Of a stretch of 64,000 bases of DNA, positions 16,882 to 25,911 are shown one piece after another; the stretch's first letter is position 1; every line of letters begins with the position of its first letter. This DNA comes from JAGVSR01 sp963825555. Lineage in GTDB: Bacteria; Pseudomonadota; Alphaproteobacteria; Rhizobiales; Hyphomicrobiaceae. Both the position numbers and the translations under genes were made by a program. Where the stretch lies: contig CAWGTZ010000008.1 of the NCBI GenBank assembly GCA_963825555.1, positions 1-64,000 on the forward strand, written 5' to 3'. The notes below the pieces were generated by a model. That model saw only the letters and a program-made list of their open reading frames with translations, had not been told where the DNA came from and did not search any database.

Positions 16882-17754
16882 TCACGGACAGGGATTCGCC
16901 TCGAGCAGCTTGAGCTCTTTGAGCTCACCCTTCAGGCGGTACTCGCCGTGATCGATCATCAGTTCCGAGGTGATGCCGTTCTCGTGGAACCGGAACGACA
17001 TCTCGTAGAGCGGAACGGAATCAATGTGGCGCGCTTCCGGTTTGTAATAGGCGATGGAAACGGGCCAGGAGGTGACCTCCGCGAGCTTGTCGCCATTTTC
17101 CAGCTTGGCCATACGGCGCGATGCCGTCTCGGTGGATGGCGGGCCGATGAAGGAGGTTGTGAAGTAGTATTTTTCGCCGCCCTCCGAACCATCGTAGAGA
17201 TTTGCGGCAAAGAGACGTTTTCCCGTGCGCGCATGGCGGATGATGGTCGCCGAATGGTCGATGGGGAAGAAGACGTGCTCGCCGATACGCGTGGATTTGC
17301 GCGACGGCTTGGTCACCTCGACCGCGAGCGCCGGAGTGCTTCCGTTCCTCTTGGTCGCCGTGCCCTGGGTCTGCTCGATGAGTTCGTCATTGCCGTAGGT
17401 GGACGACGAGAAGCGCAGCCGCCGCGCCGGAGCATCCTCCCAGCTCGACGTTCTCAGGTCGCTCATGGAGGATTGTCCCTCCGTGGTCGTCGTCTCGGTC
17501 ACGAACCGCATGTTCTGGGCGTAGCCCTCGCACGGATTGCCCATGAGCTCGTAGACCACGCGCCCCGTAATGCTGCCAATGCTGGTGCCCGCCTTGGTTT
17601 CGTCGAGCGTGATATCGTAGATGGCCCTGTGCGGCTGCAGGCGGACCGAAGCCTCACCGGCCTCTGCGCTGCCGGCAACCCGTGGAGTTGCGATGGCGGC
17701 GGAACTGGCGAGCACGATGGTTGAGGCAGCAATGGGAGCCAGAAATTTGCGCAT
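16882..17754 (-). CDS. EipB-like periplasmic envelope protein (DUF1849)
   Basis: EipB (DUF1849), known from Brucella, is a beta-spiral protein of the periplasm needed for envelope integrity. The 290-residue product has a Sec signal peptide (MRKFLAPIAASTIVLASSAA), then RAIYDITLDE and the long beta-rich domain. Two Cys, one in MGNPCEGYA and one in the C-terminal ANPCP, match the conserved disulphide pair. GAGGAAAG lies a few bases before the ATG at 17754; 11 codons upstream are open but look non-coding. It is convergent with the ROK kinase and divergent from ridA. Confidence 0.9.
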   Translation of the reverse strand: MRKFLAPIAASTIVLASSAAIATPRVAGSAEAGEASVRLQPHRAIYDITLDETKAGTSIGSITGRVVYELMGNPCEGYAQNMRFVTETTTTEGQSSMSDLRTSSWEDAPARRLRFSSSTYGNDELIEQTQGTATKRNGSTPALAVEVTKPSRKSTRIGEHVFFPIDHSATIIRHARTGKRLFAANLYDGSEGGEKYYFTTSFIGPPSTETASRRMAKLENGDKLAEVTSWPVSIAYYKPEARHIDSVPLYEMSFRFHENGITSELMIDHGEYRLKGELKELKLLEANPCP

Positions 17755-17968
17755 TCTCTTTCCTCGAAACCCGTTCACCTGTTCCACCGCCGGCTACTAA
17801 CTGCGGACGTTGGGCCGGCCTCCGGATGGCGCCGCACTGTCCCCATGGGGTGCATCTGGCGTCACCGCCGGTCTCCCCACGTGAGGACCGTTGCAAATGA
17901 CGCGCGAACGGCTGACAACGGGTGGCACAAACTAGGGGTTTCCCCTTCACACTTCAAGGAGATCACAC

Positions 17969-18448
17969 ATGGTTGGCGAGACCGGGGCAGAGGCGATCGA
18001 AGCGCGTTTGAAGGCACTCGGCCTGGAATTGCCGCCCGCCCCCAACCCGGTGGCGAACTACGTTCCCACCCTGATGAACGGCAATCTCCTGTTCGTCTCG
18101 GGACAGATTGCCAAGGCGGCCGACGGCCACGTCGTGACCGGCGCGGTCGGCAGCGATCTGACAATCGAAGAAGGACAGGCCGCCGCCCGGCTGTGCGCCC
18201 TCAACATCCTCTCCCAGGCCAAGGCCGCACTCGGATCGCTCGATCGTATCGTCCAGGTGATCCGCCTCACCGGCTATGTCAATGCCGGCGCGGGGTTCGC
18301 CGACCATCCCAAGGTGATCAACGGCGCCTCCGACCTGATGGTCGAGGTCCTGGGCGACAAGGGCCGCCACACTCGTGCGGCCGTCGGCGCATCGGGGCTT
18401 CCCGGCAACACGGCAGTCGAGGTCGATGCGGTGCTGGCCATCGGCTGA
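17969..18448 (+). CDS. RidA family protein
   Basis: RidA-type enamine/imine deaminases remove reactive 2-aminoacrylate-type intermediates. The 159-residue protein belongs to the longer YjgF-like subgroup: IEARLKALGLELPPAPNPVANYVP at the front (pattern ARLKALGLELP), LLFVSGQIAK, then LVEVLGDKG-like HTRAAVGASGLPGNTAVEV. The Arg in HTRAAVG corresponds to the substrate-carboxylate ligand. AAGGAG stands 8 bases before the ATG. The glycerophosphodiesterase gene follows after 11 bases, so they form an operon. Confidence 0.93.
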   Translation: MVGETGAEAIEARLKALGLELPPAPNPVANYVPTLMNGNLLFVSGQIAKAADGHVVTGAVGSDLTIEEGQAAARLCALNILSQAKAALGSLDRIVQVIRLTGYVNAGAGFADHPKVINGASDLMVEVLGDKGRHTRAAVGASGLPGNTAVEVDAVLAIG

Positions 18449-18459
18449 GGTGAGGCCCC

Positions 18460-19218
18460 ATGCTGGATCGCGCAACCTTCCTGAGGCCGGTGGCCCATCG
18501 CGGCCTGCACAATGCCGCTGTGGGACGCGTGGAGAATTCCGCGGCGGCGTTCACGGCCGCGATCGAGCGCGGCTACGGCATCGAATGTGACCTGCGGCCA
18601 GCCCGCAGCGGCCTCCCGGTAGTGTTCCACGACACGACGCTGGAGCGGCTCGTCGATGCGGAAGGTGCGGTAGCCGATCTGGGGGGCGGCGACCTGCAGA
18701 ACCTGCGCTATCGCACGGGCGGTGAAACGATCCTGACCTTCGAAGGCCTGCTCGGTCTGGTGGGCGGTCGCGTTCCGCTGCTCGTGGAGGTGAAAAGTGA
18801 GTGGGACCCGCCCAACCTCCCGTTTCTTTCCGAAATCGCACGCCGCGCGCTGGATTATCCGGGCCCCATCGCACTCATGTCGTTTGATCCCGACGTCTTG
18901 ACCGTTCTGCGGGAACTGGCGACCGAGATCCCCCGCGGGATCGTCTCAGGCGGATATCGGGACGAGCACGGCGAAACCTGGTGGCGCGACCGCATCGATG
19001 AAGCGCGCGCAGACCGGCTCGCTCATCTTCTGGAGTCGGGGCCGACAGCGCCTTCGTTCGTCGCCTACCATGTGAAGTCCCTCCCGACCCCCGTTACGCG
19101 CTATGTGCGCGAGGTGCAGCACCTGCCGGTCTTCGCCTGGACGGTGCGGACGGCCGAAGATGCCGCCATCGCCGCCGCGCACGCGGATGCGCCTATTTTC
19201 GAGGGCTTCGAGGCGTAG
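18460..19218 (+). CDS. glycerophosphodiester phosphodiesterase
   Basis: GDPD enzymes split glycerophosphodiesters into glycerol 3-phosphate and an alcohol. A TIM-barrel protein of 252 residues with the catalytic marks RPVAHRGLHN (first His-Arg), GIECDLRPARSGLPVVFHDTT (here GIECDLRPA, then VVFHDTTLERL with the second His), and metal-binding LLVEVKSEWD. No signal peptide, so it is probably cytoplasmic. It follows ridA by 11 bases. In relatives I recall this pair leading into a FemAB-like GNAT gene and a HIT gene; here those lie 5 kb further on. Confidence 0.93.
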   Translation: MLDRATFLRPVAHRGLHNAAVGRVENSAAAFTAAIERGYGIECDLRPARSGLPVVFHDTTLERLVDAEGAVADLGGGDLQNLRYRTGGETILTFEGLLGLVGGRVPLLVEVKSEWDPPNLPFLSEIARRALDYPGPIALMSFDPDVLTVLRELATEIPRGIVSGGYRDEHGETWWRDRIDEARADRLAHLLESGPTAPSFVAYHVKSLPTPVTRYVREVQHLPVFAWTVRTAEDAAIAAAHADAPIFEGFEA

Positions 19219-19251
19219 TTCGCCGCCTGCGGGCACGCTCAGATAAAGAAA

Positions 19252-19280
19252 GCGGCGGGTCTCGCGAGGAGGCCCGCCGC
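19252..19280 (-). terminator. probable intrinsic terminator
   Basis: GCGGCGGG (19252-19259) pairs with CCCGCCGC (19273-19280). On the minus strand the hairpin is followed by TTTCTTTATC, so it suits the decayed autotransporter gene, whose last frame closes at 19305. It may also act for the GDPD gene on the plus strand, though without a T-tract there. Confidence 0.6.
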
Positions 19281-19304
19281 ACCCGTGGTCTCGGCACCGC
19301 CTGG

Positions 19305-21473
19305 CTAGTTGAGCGGCACGTTGATCCACAGCGATCCCGAGACAGCCTCGAAATCGTCCGCCCCGATGCCGTCGTATGCGGCCGCAGCGCGCAACCCGAT
19401 GCCGCTCGGCGTCGTGATCAGCAAGCCGCCCTCGACTTCGCGCCCGGCTCTCGTCGGTGTCCGCGAGAACGCCGTTGACGTAGAGATCGTCGCTGTCGAA
19501 ATTCCAGATGCCGCTGACGGCGACATGCGGTTCGATGCTCGACCCGTATAGGCCGTCGAAGCGGTAGCCGATTTCCATGGTGCCCGTCACGCGGCCGATG
19601 CTGGCGCCGCCGCCGGGTACGTCCTGCTTCAGGCTTGTCGAGTACGCACCGTAGTCCTCCTCGCCGTAGGCAATGCCGACCTGAGGCGTGAAGCGCCAGG
19701 CGCCGTAGTACTCGTTGCCCGTCAGCGTCGCGGAGGCGAGCCAGCGATCCGTGTCGAAGCTACCGGTGCGACGTCCCAAGGCTGCATCGGTGAGATCGAT
19801 GTCGTTGTCGGACTGGCCCCAGGCCGCACGGGCATCGAAGTACAGGTTGTCTGCTAGTCGCAGGCCGATGTAGGGGCCCGCCATCCAGCCTGTGCCGTCG
19901 ATGTTGCCCTTGAGCGAGGGATCATCGATGGTCTCGTCGGTATCGTCGACCTGCACGAGCGCGCCGATCAGAACGCCCGGTGCGATGACATAGTCCGCGC
20001 CGACATAGAGGATGCTGAAGTCGCCGTCGCGGTTCACCCCGCCCAGATCGTCGTTGTAGCGGGCGATGTGCCCCTCGACCCAGACGTCGAACCCGGGGCG
20101 CAGCCCGGTGGACGGGCTCACGTAGGGCTGTTCGGCATAGTTGAGGCCCGCCTTCATCATCAGGTCGCGCTGCCTCTTCTCCTCCGCGGCCGTGGCCGCG
20201 GCCCGCATCTCGCTCAGGCTCGTCGAGAACCTGATCGACCCGCTGTCCTGTGCGAGCGGCATGAGTTGGCCGGCGATGTGAGACAGGATCCCCGTCGATG
20301 TCGACGTCGGACCGCTCTGGGACTGCGCGTCGGCGTTCGCACTGTCGATCACGTTGCCCTGATCGATGCCGGTGCCGAACGGGTTGGCGCCGAGTGCCAT
20401 GCTGCCCGACGACGCGGAGCGCGATCCGAAGAGACCCGGCATGCCGGCCGTGCGCGACGCGGACGAGGCCGCCGACGTGGCACCGTTGAGCTTCATCGGG
20501 CCGTCCTTGAGGCTCACCGGCGGCGGCGGACCCTCGCCCAGACGGCGCAGCATGCGGGCACGGTCGGGACCATAGGTCAGCAGGTTGTCGACGCGCCGGT
20601 TGATGAACCGCTTGGTTTCCTCTTCCATGCGATCATCGACTTCTTGACCGTGTTCACGAACGTACAGATGATATCTTCGCCTGGTGCGGGCGTGAACGTC
20701 AGCGTGCCATTGTCCAGAGTGCCCGGGCCATTCGTCGGTGTGCCCCCCTCATTGCGTTCGCAGCTTGCAGACGTCAGCGAATAAGGACCGGCGTCGATTG
20801 TTTCCTCAATGGACACCGAAGCGTCTGCAGCGACCGTGGTTGACGAGACGGTGACGAGAGCACCTGCAGCGACGGCAAGACCCGACCAATCCAGGCCCAT
20901 CCTCGCTGGAGTCAAAGCTGAACGTGCCGCCAGGACCTCCGACAACCTGCTTCTTGATCGTGATCGTGGCTGTTGTCGTGGTGGTCTGCTGCAGACTCGG
21001 CGTTCTGTCCGGCCAAGCGGCCAGATGCATTTGCTTTTCCACCAACAAATTGGGCGCCCACTCCGGCCTATCCTCCAAGTACCGGGAGGCGTGCGCATTG
21101 CGGTCAGAAAGTGACCATCGGCGAGAAGCTAACATCCGCAGCCGCTTGCGTCTCACCACTAATAGTACCCACTTGCAACTAGCATCCAAGTGACGGTCGA
21201 GCCGATAGGGACGTTATCGAGATTGAATTTTCATTATGTCTTGGCCACGGCGTTGGCAGCGCTATTACAATCACCATCCTGGCAAAGATACCCGGGACCG
21301 ATTGTAGTCATGCCATCGCATACAGGCTCAATTCCACCAGTTAGATTGGTCTGTGCAAAGGCCGTGTTTGCCATCACGCAGATTGAAGTGACTGCCGTGA
21401 CGAAAGCTGAGCGGAATGCCGATCCTCTGCGCAGTGCTCCGACTGAATTCCACGACCAGTACATCCAACCCAT
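19305..21473 (-). pseudogene. autotransporter, decayed by several frameshifts
   Basis: Pieces of one gene lie in successive minus-strand frames. From the ATG at 21473: a signal peptide (FVTAVTSICVMANTAFA) followed by QTNLTGGIEPVCDG, closing at 21234. Next a prealbumin-like passenger segment (TITIKKQVVGGPGGTFSF) near 20900-21010, then in another frame SLTSASCERNEGG and GEDIICTFVNT near 20640-20790. From 20628 a long frame gives the linker and most of an outer-membrane beta-barrel (PGFDVWVEGHIARYNDD, YVIAPGVLIGALVQVDD). The last strands, ending VSGSLWINVPLN at 19305, sit in yet another frame. At least four shifts exclude a functional product. An IS3-family element lies 140 bases upstream of its start. 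Confidence 0.8.
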
Positions 21474-21656
21474 AACACTCCACCCACGCAAAACAGACGC
21501 AACAGACACAAAATCTCTCTCTAGCTGCGCACGTACGCAGCCAGTTGCGTTGACCTCTTTCGGGGTCATCCGATCAGGAGAAGTCCCCCTCCCCCTGATC
21601 CTCCCCCTTGAAGTGGTCCGCCCTGAAGTATGGGAATGTTCCCGAGGAGGACCACA

Positions 21657-21932
21657 ATGCCGAAGAAGAGACACAAGCCTGAAGAGATCGTCGCGAAGCT
21701 GCGGCAGGTCGACGTTTTGGTTGCGCAAGGCAAGGCCGTCGCGGACGCGATCCGGTCGATCGGTGTGACCGAGGTGACGTACTATCGCTGGAAGAACGAG
21801 TACGGCGGGCTGAAGACTGACCAGATCAAGCGCCTGAAGGAGCTTGAGCAGGAGAACGCACGGCTGAGGCGAGCGGTATCCGACCTGACGCTGGACAAGC
21901 TCATTCTGCAGGAAGCCACAAAGGGAAACTGA
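21657..21932 (+). CDS. IS3-family transposase OrfA
   Basis: A 91-residue HTH plus leucine-zipper protein: PEEIVAKLRQVDVLVAQGKA, IGVTEVTYYRWKNEYGG, then KELEQENARLRRAVSDLTLDK. The ATG at 21657 is preceded by GAGGAGG 7 bases away, which decides the start over an upstream in-frame codon. It is the DNA-binding part of the transposase and is intact. OrfB follows in another frame, as usual for IS3. Confidence 0.92.
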   Translation: MPKKRHKPEEIVAKLRQVDVLVAQGKAVADAIRSIGVTEVTYYRWKNEYGGLKTDQIKRLKELEQENARLRRAVSDLTLDKLILQEATKGN

Positions 21933-21955
21933 CAAGCCCCGCGCGCCGGCGTGCC

Positions 21956-22838
21956 GTGATCGAGCACGTCCGGCGCACACTTGCCGTCTCCGAGCGCCGG
22001 GCTTGCAAGGCGCTCGGGCAGCATCGCTCGACACAGAGGAAGACACCCAGGGGGCGGGGGGGCGGCACTGACCGCCGACATCGTGGCACTCGCCCGGCAA
22101 TACGGCCGCTACGGCTACCGCAAGATCGCGGAGCTGCTGCGATCCTGGCCCGGCTGGGTGGTGAACGACAAGCGTGTCGAGCGCATCTGGCGGCAGGAGG
22201 GGCTGAAAGTGCCTGCAAAGCAACCCAAGCGCGGCCGGCTGTGGCTGGCCGATGGTTCGTGCGTCCGCCTGAGGCCCGAGCATCGCAATCACGTGTGGAG
22301 CTACGACTTCGTCGAGGACCGCACGCATGACGGCCGCAAGTACCGAACTCTCAACGTCATCGACGAGTTCACGCACGAGTGCCTGGCAATCCGCGTGTCG
22401 CGGCGCTTGAACTCGACCGACGTTATCGACGTGCTGTCGGACCTCTTCACCCTGCGCGGTGTGCCGGGACACATCCGGTCGGACAACGGCCCGGAGTTCG
22501 TCGCCAAGTCGGTGCGGGCGTGGATCGCGGCGGTCGGAGCCAGGACCGCCTACATCGCGCCGGGATCACCTTGGGAGAACGGCTATATCGAGAGCTTCAA
22601 CGCTCGAATGCGCGACGAGTTACTTAGCGGCGAGATCTTCTACTCGCTGAAGGAGGCGCAGATCATCATTGAGAGCTGGCGGCAGCATTACAACCAGGTC
22701 CGCCCGCATGCATCGCTGGGCTACCGGGCACCAGCCCCGGAGGTGTTCGTGCCCGGTCTTGCCGCGTGGCCGCCTGCGCTACACGCAGGGGCTCCGGCGG
22801 CCACGCTCGACCTAGCCCGGAGGCTGCCCATGAACTAA
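21956..22838 (+). pseudogene. IS3-family transposase OrfB, frameshifted at G7
   Basis: The N-terminal piece (IEHVRRTLAVSERRACKALG) lies in one frame and the rest (AALTADIVALARQYGRYGYR to the end) in another. They meet at a run of seven G at 22056-22062; six G would give one continuous OrfB (GRGAALTAD). The rve core is complete: Asp in NVIDEFTHEC, Asp in RSDNGPEF, Glu in SPWENGYIESFNARMRDELL. All other features are normal, so this is a fresh one-base lesion, slippage at the homopolymer, or a sequence error. An internal start might yield only the catalytic part. Confidence 0.75.
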
Positions 22839-22854
22839 CATTCGACCTGGACCA

Positions 22855-23260
22855 CGCGATGGGGGCCGGTCACCCCAGTATTCAAAATTCTCGGCGGGGG
22901 TGATGAGCGAGGTGACCCCATCCGCGATCCTTGAGAGGCTATGCCTCCCGTTCGTCTCCTGCCCCTCGTCACCGAGGGCCCTCGGCAGTCGACGCTGCCT
23001 GCAAATGCGTCCCGGACTTGATATCCACGACTTATCCCCAGGCCGATCCCAATAAACGGACCTTCAACTTCCTCAGCAATGGTTAATTCCAATTCATTGA
23101 AAGTGCAGTGTACTTATTGTGTCGTTGACACCACAGATGTCGAACGCCGGTCAGTTTCTGCACATTCTTCTGTCGGCGGGAAAACGAATACGGACGGCCT
23201 GGGCGCAAAGCGAGAGGACCGGCCCTCAGCACCTCTTTTGAGGTTCACGAATGGGAGCCG
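22855..23260. other. intergenic stretch right of the IS3 element
   Basis: About 400 bases with no supported gene. It holds overlapping inverted repeats of a GGTCACCCC / GGGGTGA / GGTGACCCC type at 22873-22920 and a 70-codon frame at 23079 that lacks protein character. It looks like the remnant of the DNA into which the element inserted. Confidence 0.45.
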
Positions 23261-24094
23261 TTATCCGCGCTTCGCCTTCGCGCGCTCGTAGAGCGGCATG
23301 ACATCCTTCAGATTGTCCTTGAAGGTCTTGATGCGGGTCTTGCCCGAGGGGTGCGTAGACAGCCACTGAGGCGGCGCGCCACCCGCTGCCTTACTCATCT
23401 TCTGCCACAGCGTGATGCCGGCGCGCGGATCGTAGCCGCCGCGGGCTGCGAGCTCCATGCCGATGAGATCGGCTTCCGTCTCGTCGTTGCGCGAAAACTT
23501 CAAGGCAGCAAGGCTCGACCCCGCCGCACCGATGAGTTCGCCAGCCTGCCCGAACAGAAGGCCGCCGACGATGCGGCTGCCGAAACTGGTGATGTTCGTC
23601 TTGGCTGTGCGCTCACGCGCGTGTTCCCACAGGGCATGCCCCATCTCGTGGCCCATGATGACCGCGATCTCGTCATCCGTGAGCTTCAACCTGTCGATGA
23701 TGCCGGTGAAGAAGGCGATCTTGCCACCGGGCATGCAGAACGCATTGATGGTCGGACTGTCGAAGACATTGACCTCCCAGTCCCACTCTGGCGCGCGATC
23801 ATTGAACTTCGGAGTATGAGGCAGGAGATCCTTTGCGATCCTGCGGATGCGGATCGTGGTTGGATGCTTCTCGTCCAGCAGCTTGCCCTGCTGGAAGGCC
23901 TGGCGCGTCATCTGATTGTACTGGGCGAGCGCCGATTTCTCGACCGCATCGGCCGGAACCAGATTTCGGAAGATGGAGCGGCTGGGCACCTTCACGCCGC
24001 CATCGTCGCGGGCCACCGCAACGACGGGTAAAAGCGCCGCCGCGACGGCGGCAAGGGCGAGCCCACGCCCGGGTTTCCCAATATCAAAGTGCAT
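23261..24094 (-). CDS. M48 family metalloprotease
   Basis: A 277-residue exported zinc protease of the M48 (Ste24/BepA/LoiP-like) type, probably active in the periplasm on misfolded envelope proteins. The N-terminus is a signal peptide (GLALAAVAAALLPVVAVA). The zinc motif HEMGH is at residues 149-153, with the third ligand in NDETEADLIG near 200. No membrane helix beyond the signal is seen. The ATG at 24094 has GGAGG 9 bases upstream; a further 104 open codons lie over the start of the divergent GNAT gene and are a shadow. It ends in a Lys/Arg-rich tail. Confidence 0.92.
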   Translation of the reverse strand: MHFDIGKPGRGLALAAVAAALLPVVAVARDDGGVKVPSRSIFRNLVPADAVEKSALAQYNQMTRQAFQQGKLLDEKHPTTIRIRRIAKDLLPHTPKFNDRAPEWDWEVNVFDSPTINAFCMPGGKIAFFTGIIDRLKLTDDEIAVIMGHEMGHALWEHARERTAKTNITSFGSRIVGGLLFGQAGELIGAAGSSLAALKFSRNDETEADLIGMELAARGGYDPRAGITLWQKMSKAAGGAPPQWLSTHPSGKTRIKTFKDNLKDVMPLYERAKAKRG

Positions 24095-24179
24095 CCCGAT
24101 GGCCTCCGCGAAGGAACGGACTGATCCAGCATTGCCGTTTGGAGTATCATATAAGAGACGAAAAAAGCGAGGCCAACGG

Positions 24180-25364
24180 ATGGATGACGGGGAGAGCAGG
24201 CAGGCGAAAGTGATGTGCCGCATCGCCGATATTCCGGCGAAGTCCTGGGACGCTTGCGCAAACCCCGATCCGGCACGCTTCAATCCGTTCGTGTCCCACG
24301 CCTTTTTGAATGCGCTCGAGGCCGCTGGCACCACCGGACCGGAAGCCGGGTGGATGCCGCAGCACATTGTCCTTGAGCGCCCCGACGGCCGCCTCGAGGC
24401 GCTCATGCCGCTCTACGCAAAGTCCCATAGCCGCGGCGAATACGTCTTCGATCATGCCTTCGCCGACGCCTATCATCGCGCCGGCGGCCGCTACTATCCC
24501 AAGCTCCAGTGCGCTGTACCCTTCACACCGGTGCCCGGCCCCCGGCTGCTTGTCGCGCCGGATGCCGATCGAGATACGGCGGAGCGCACGCTGATCGCTG
24601 CGGCACTGACGCTTGCGGAAAAGACGGGCTCGTCTTCGCTCCACATCACGTTTGCGACGCAGGAAGAATGGGAACGGCTAGGAAAGATCGGACTGCTGCA
24701 GCGCACCGGCCAACAGTTCCACTGGACGAACCCGGGATATGCGAGCTTCGGCGACTTCCTCTCCACGCTGGCTTCGCGCAAACGCAAGATGGTCCGCAAG
24801 GAGCGGGCCGAGGCAACGCGGGACGGGATCGCGGTCCGCTGGGTCACAGGTGCTGACATCAGCGAAGCAGACTGGGACACGATGTACGAGTTCTACATCG
24901 ACACCGGACTGAGAAAGTGGGGCCGGCCCTATCTCAACCGCGCGTTCTTCTCCGAACTGGGCCGCACGATGGCCGACCGTTGCCTTCTCATCTTCGCGGA
25001 CCGCGCAGGGCAGCCGATCGCCGGCGCCTTGCATCTCATCGGTGGAGACTGTCTCTATGGCCGCTACTGGGGCGCCAGCGAACACGTCCCCTGCCTGCAC
25101 TTCGAACTCTGCTATTATCAGGCGATCGACTACGCCATCGCGCATGGGCTTCAACGGATCGAGGCCGGCGCCCAGGGCGAGCACAAGCTGGCGCGCGGCT
25201 ACGATCCCGTCACGACCTACTCGGTGCACTGGTTCGCAGACGAGGGGCTCGCTGCCGGCGTGCAGCGCTATCTTGCCGACGAGCGGCGTGCGGTTGCAGA
25301 GAGCAACCGGATGCTGGCGGCGTTCGCGCCCTACCGGAAGGCGCTGTCGCAAGAGCAGGACTGA
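24180..25364 (+). CDS. GNAT / FemAB-like acyltransferase (DUF482)
   Basis: A 394-residue protein of the COG3146 (DUF482) type, a double GNAT-fold family annotated as peptidoglycan-related acyltransferase without proven substrate. Marks include FNPFVSHAFLNALE near residue 35, YVFDHAFADAYHRAGGRYYPKLQ, LASRKRKMVRKERAEA (basic helix) and YGRYWGASEHVPCLHFELCYYQ; the last stretches AIDYAIAHGL and GAQGEHKLARGY are typical of the family C-terminus. The ATG at 24180 is chosen; a second ATG at 24213 is possible. It diverges from the M48 gene (85 bases between starts) and is followed after 87 bases by the HIT gene. Confidence 0.88.
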   Translation: MDDGESRQAKVMCRIADIPAKSWDACANPDPARFNPFVSHAFLNALEAAGTTGPEAGWMPQHIVLERPDGRLEALMPLYAKSHSRGEYVFDHAFADAYHRAGGRYYPKLQCAVPFTPVPGPRLLVAPDADRDTAERTLIAAALTLAEKTGSSSLHITFATQEEWERLGKIGLLQRTGQQFHWTNPGYASFGDFLSTLASRKRKMVRKERAEATRDGIAVRWVTGADISEADWDTMYEFYIDTGLRKWGRPYLNRAFFSELGRTMADRCLLIFADRAGQPIAGALHLIGGDCLYGRYWGASEHVPCLHFELCYYQAIDYAIAHGLQRIEAGAQGEHKLARGYDPVTTYSVHWFADEGLAAGVQRYLADERRAVAESNRMLAAFAPYRKALSQEQD

Positions 25365-25451
25365 GGCTTTCGCGGTGCGCCGCGGCTTGACGGGACCGGC
25401 ATGCGTCCCCTAACTCCCACCTCGGACCAAGGCCGAGGGAGCAGCAGAGCC

Positions 25452-25871
25452 ATGTACGACAGCGACAATATCTTCGCAAAGATCCTGCGCGGCGAGATCC
25501 CGTCCCACCGCGTCTATGAAGACGACGATGTCGTCGCTTTCATGGACGTGATGCCCCAATCGGAGGGCCACGCACTCGTCGTTCCCAAGGCGCCGTCGCG
25601 CAATCTTCTCGATGCCGACCCCGCCGTTCTGGCCAAAGTCATCCCTGTGGTGCAGCGCGTGGCCAATGCCGCCAAAGCAGCGTTCCAGGCCGATGGCATC
25701 ACCGTCATGCAGTTCAACGAGGCGCCTGCCGGCCAGACGGTCTATCACTTGCATTTCCACGTGATCCCGCGTTTCGACGGCGTGCCGCTGAAGGCGCATT
25801 CGGGACGCATGGAAGACGGCAGCGTGCTTGCAGCCAATGCTGCGAAACTGAAAGCGGCGCTTGCGGGCTGA
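25452..25871 (+). CDS. HIT family protein (HinT-like)
   Basis: HIT proteins hydrolyse nucleotide phosphoramidates or similar compounds. The 139-residue protein begins YDSDNIFAKILRGEIPSHRV, the standard HinT opening, and has the catalytic triad HLHFHVIPR preceded by AGQTVY. The start at 25452 is the only ATG matching the family; the preceding codons are non-coding. It is the last gene of a run with the GNAT gene, and its stop lies in the loop of a strong hairpin at 25856-25884. Confidence 0.95.
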   Translation: MYDSDNIFAKILRGEIPSHRVYEDDDVVAFMDVMPQSEGHALVVPKAPSRNLLDADPAVLAKVIPVVQRVANAAKAAFQADGITVMQFNEAPAGQTVYHLHFHVIPRFDGVPLKAHSGRMEDGSVLAANAAKLKAALAG

Positions 25872-25884
25872 GGCCGCAAGCGCC
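25856..25884. terminator. hairpin between convergent genes
   Basis: GGCGCTTGCGG (25856-25866) pairs perfectly with CCGCAAGCGCC (25874-25884); the HIT stop codon is in the loop. It lacks a T-tract but sits between convergent genes (HIT and DUF2314), where a bidirectional terminator is expected. Confidence 0.55.
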
Positions 25885-25911
25885 GCTCACACGAGCGAAG
25901 CAATCTCAAGA

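Larger units (their letters stand above)
21614..22854 (+). mobile_element. second IS3-family insertion sequence
   Basis: Ends start TGGTCC (21614) and, inverted, TGGTCC (22849-22854), followed on both sides by a GAATGTT block at different spacing, so the inverted repeats are imperfect. The 1241-base element holds orfA and orfB of the same type as the copy at 1466-2772, but the two differ clearly at protein level, so they arrived separately. No target duplication is seen (AAG left, CGC right). orfB carries a frameshift in a G run. Confidence 0.8.

Noticed and set aside
21234..22472. 412-codon minus-strand frame spanning the IS3 element
   Set aside because: Only its last 79 codons (from 21473) are meaningful, as the autotransporter signal peptide; the rest is antisense to the transposase.
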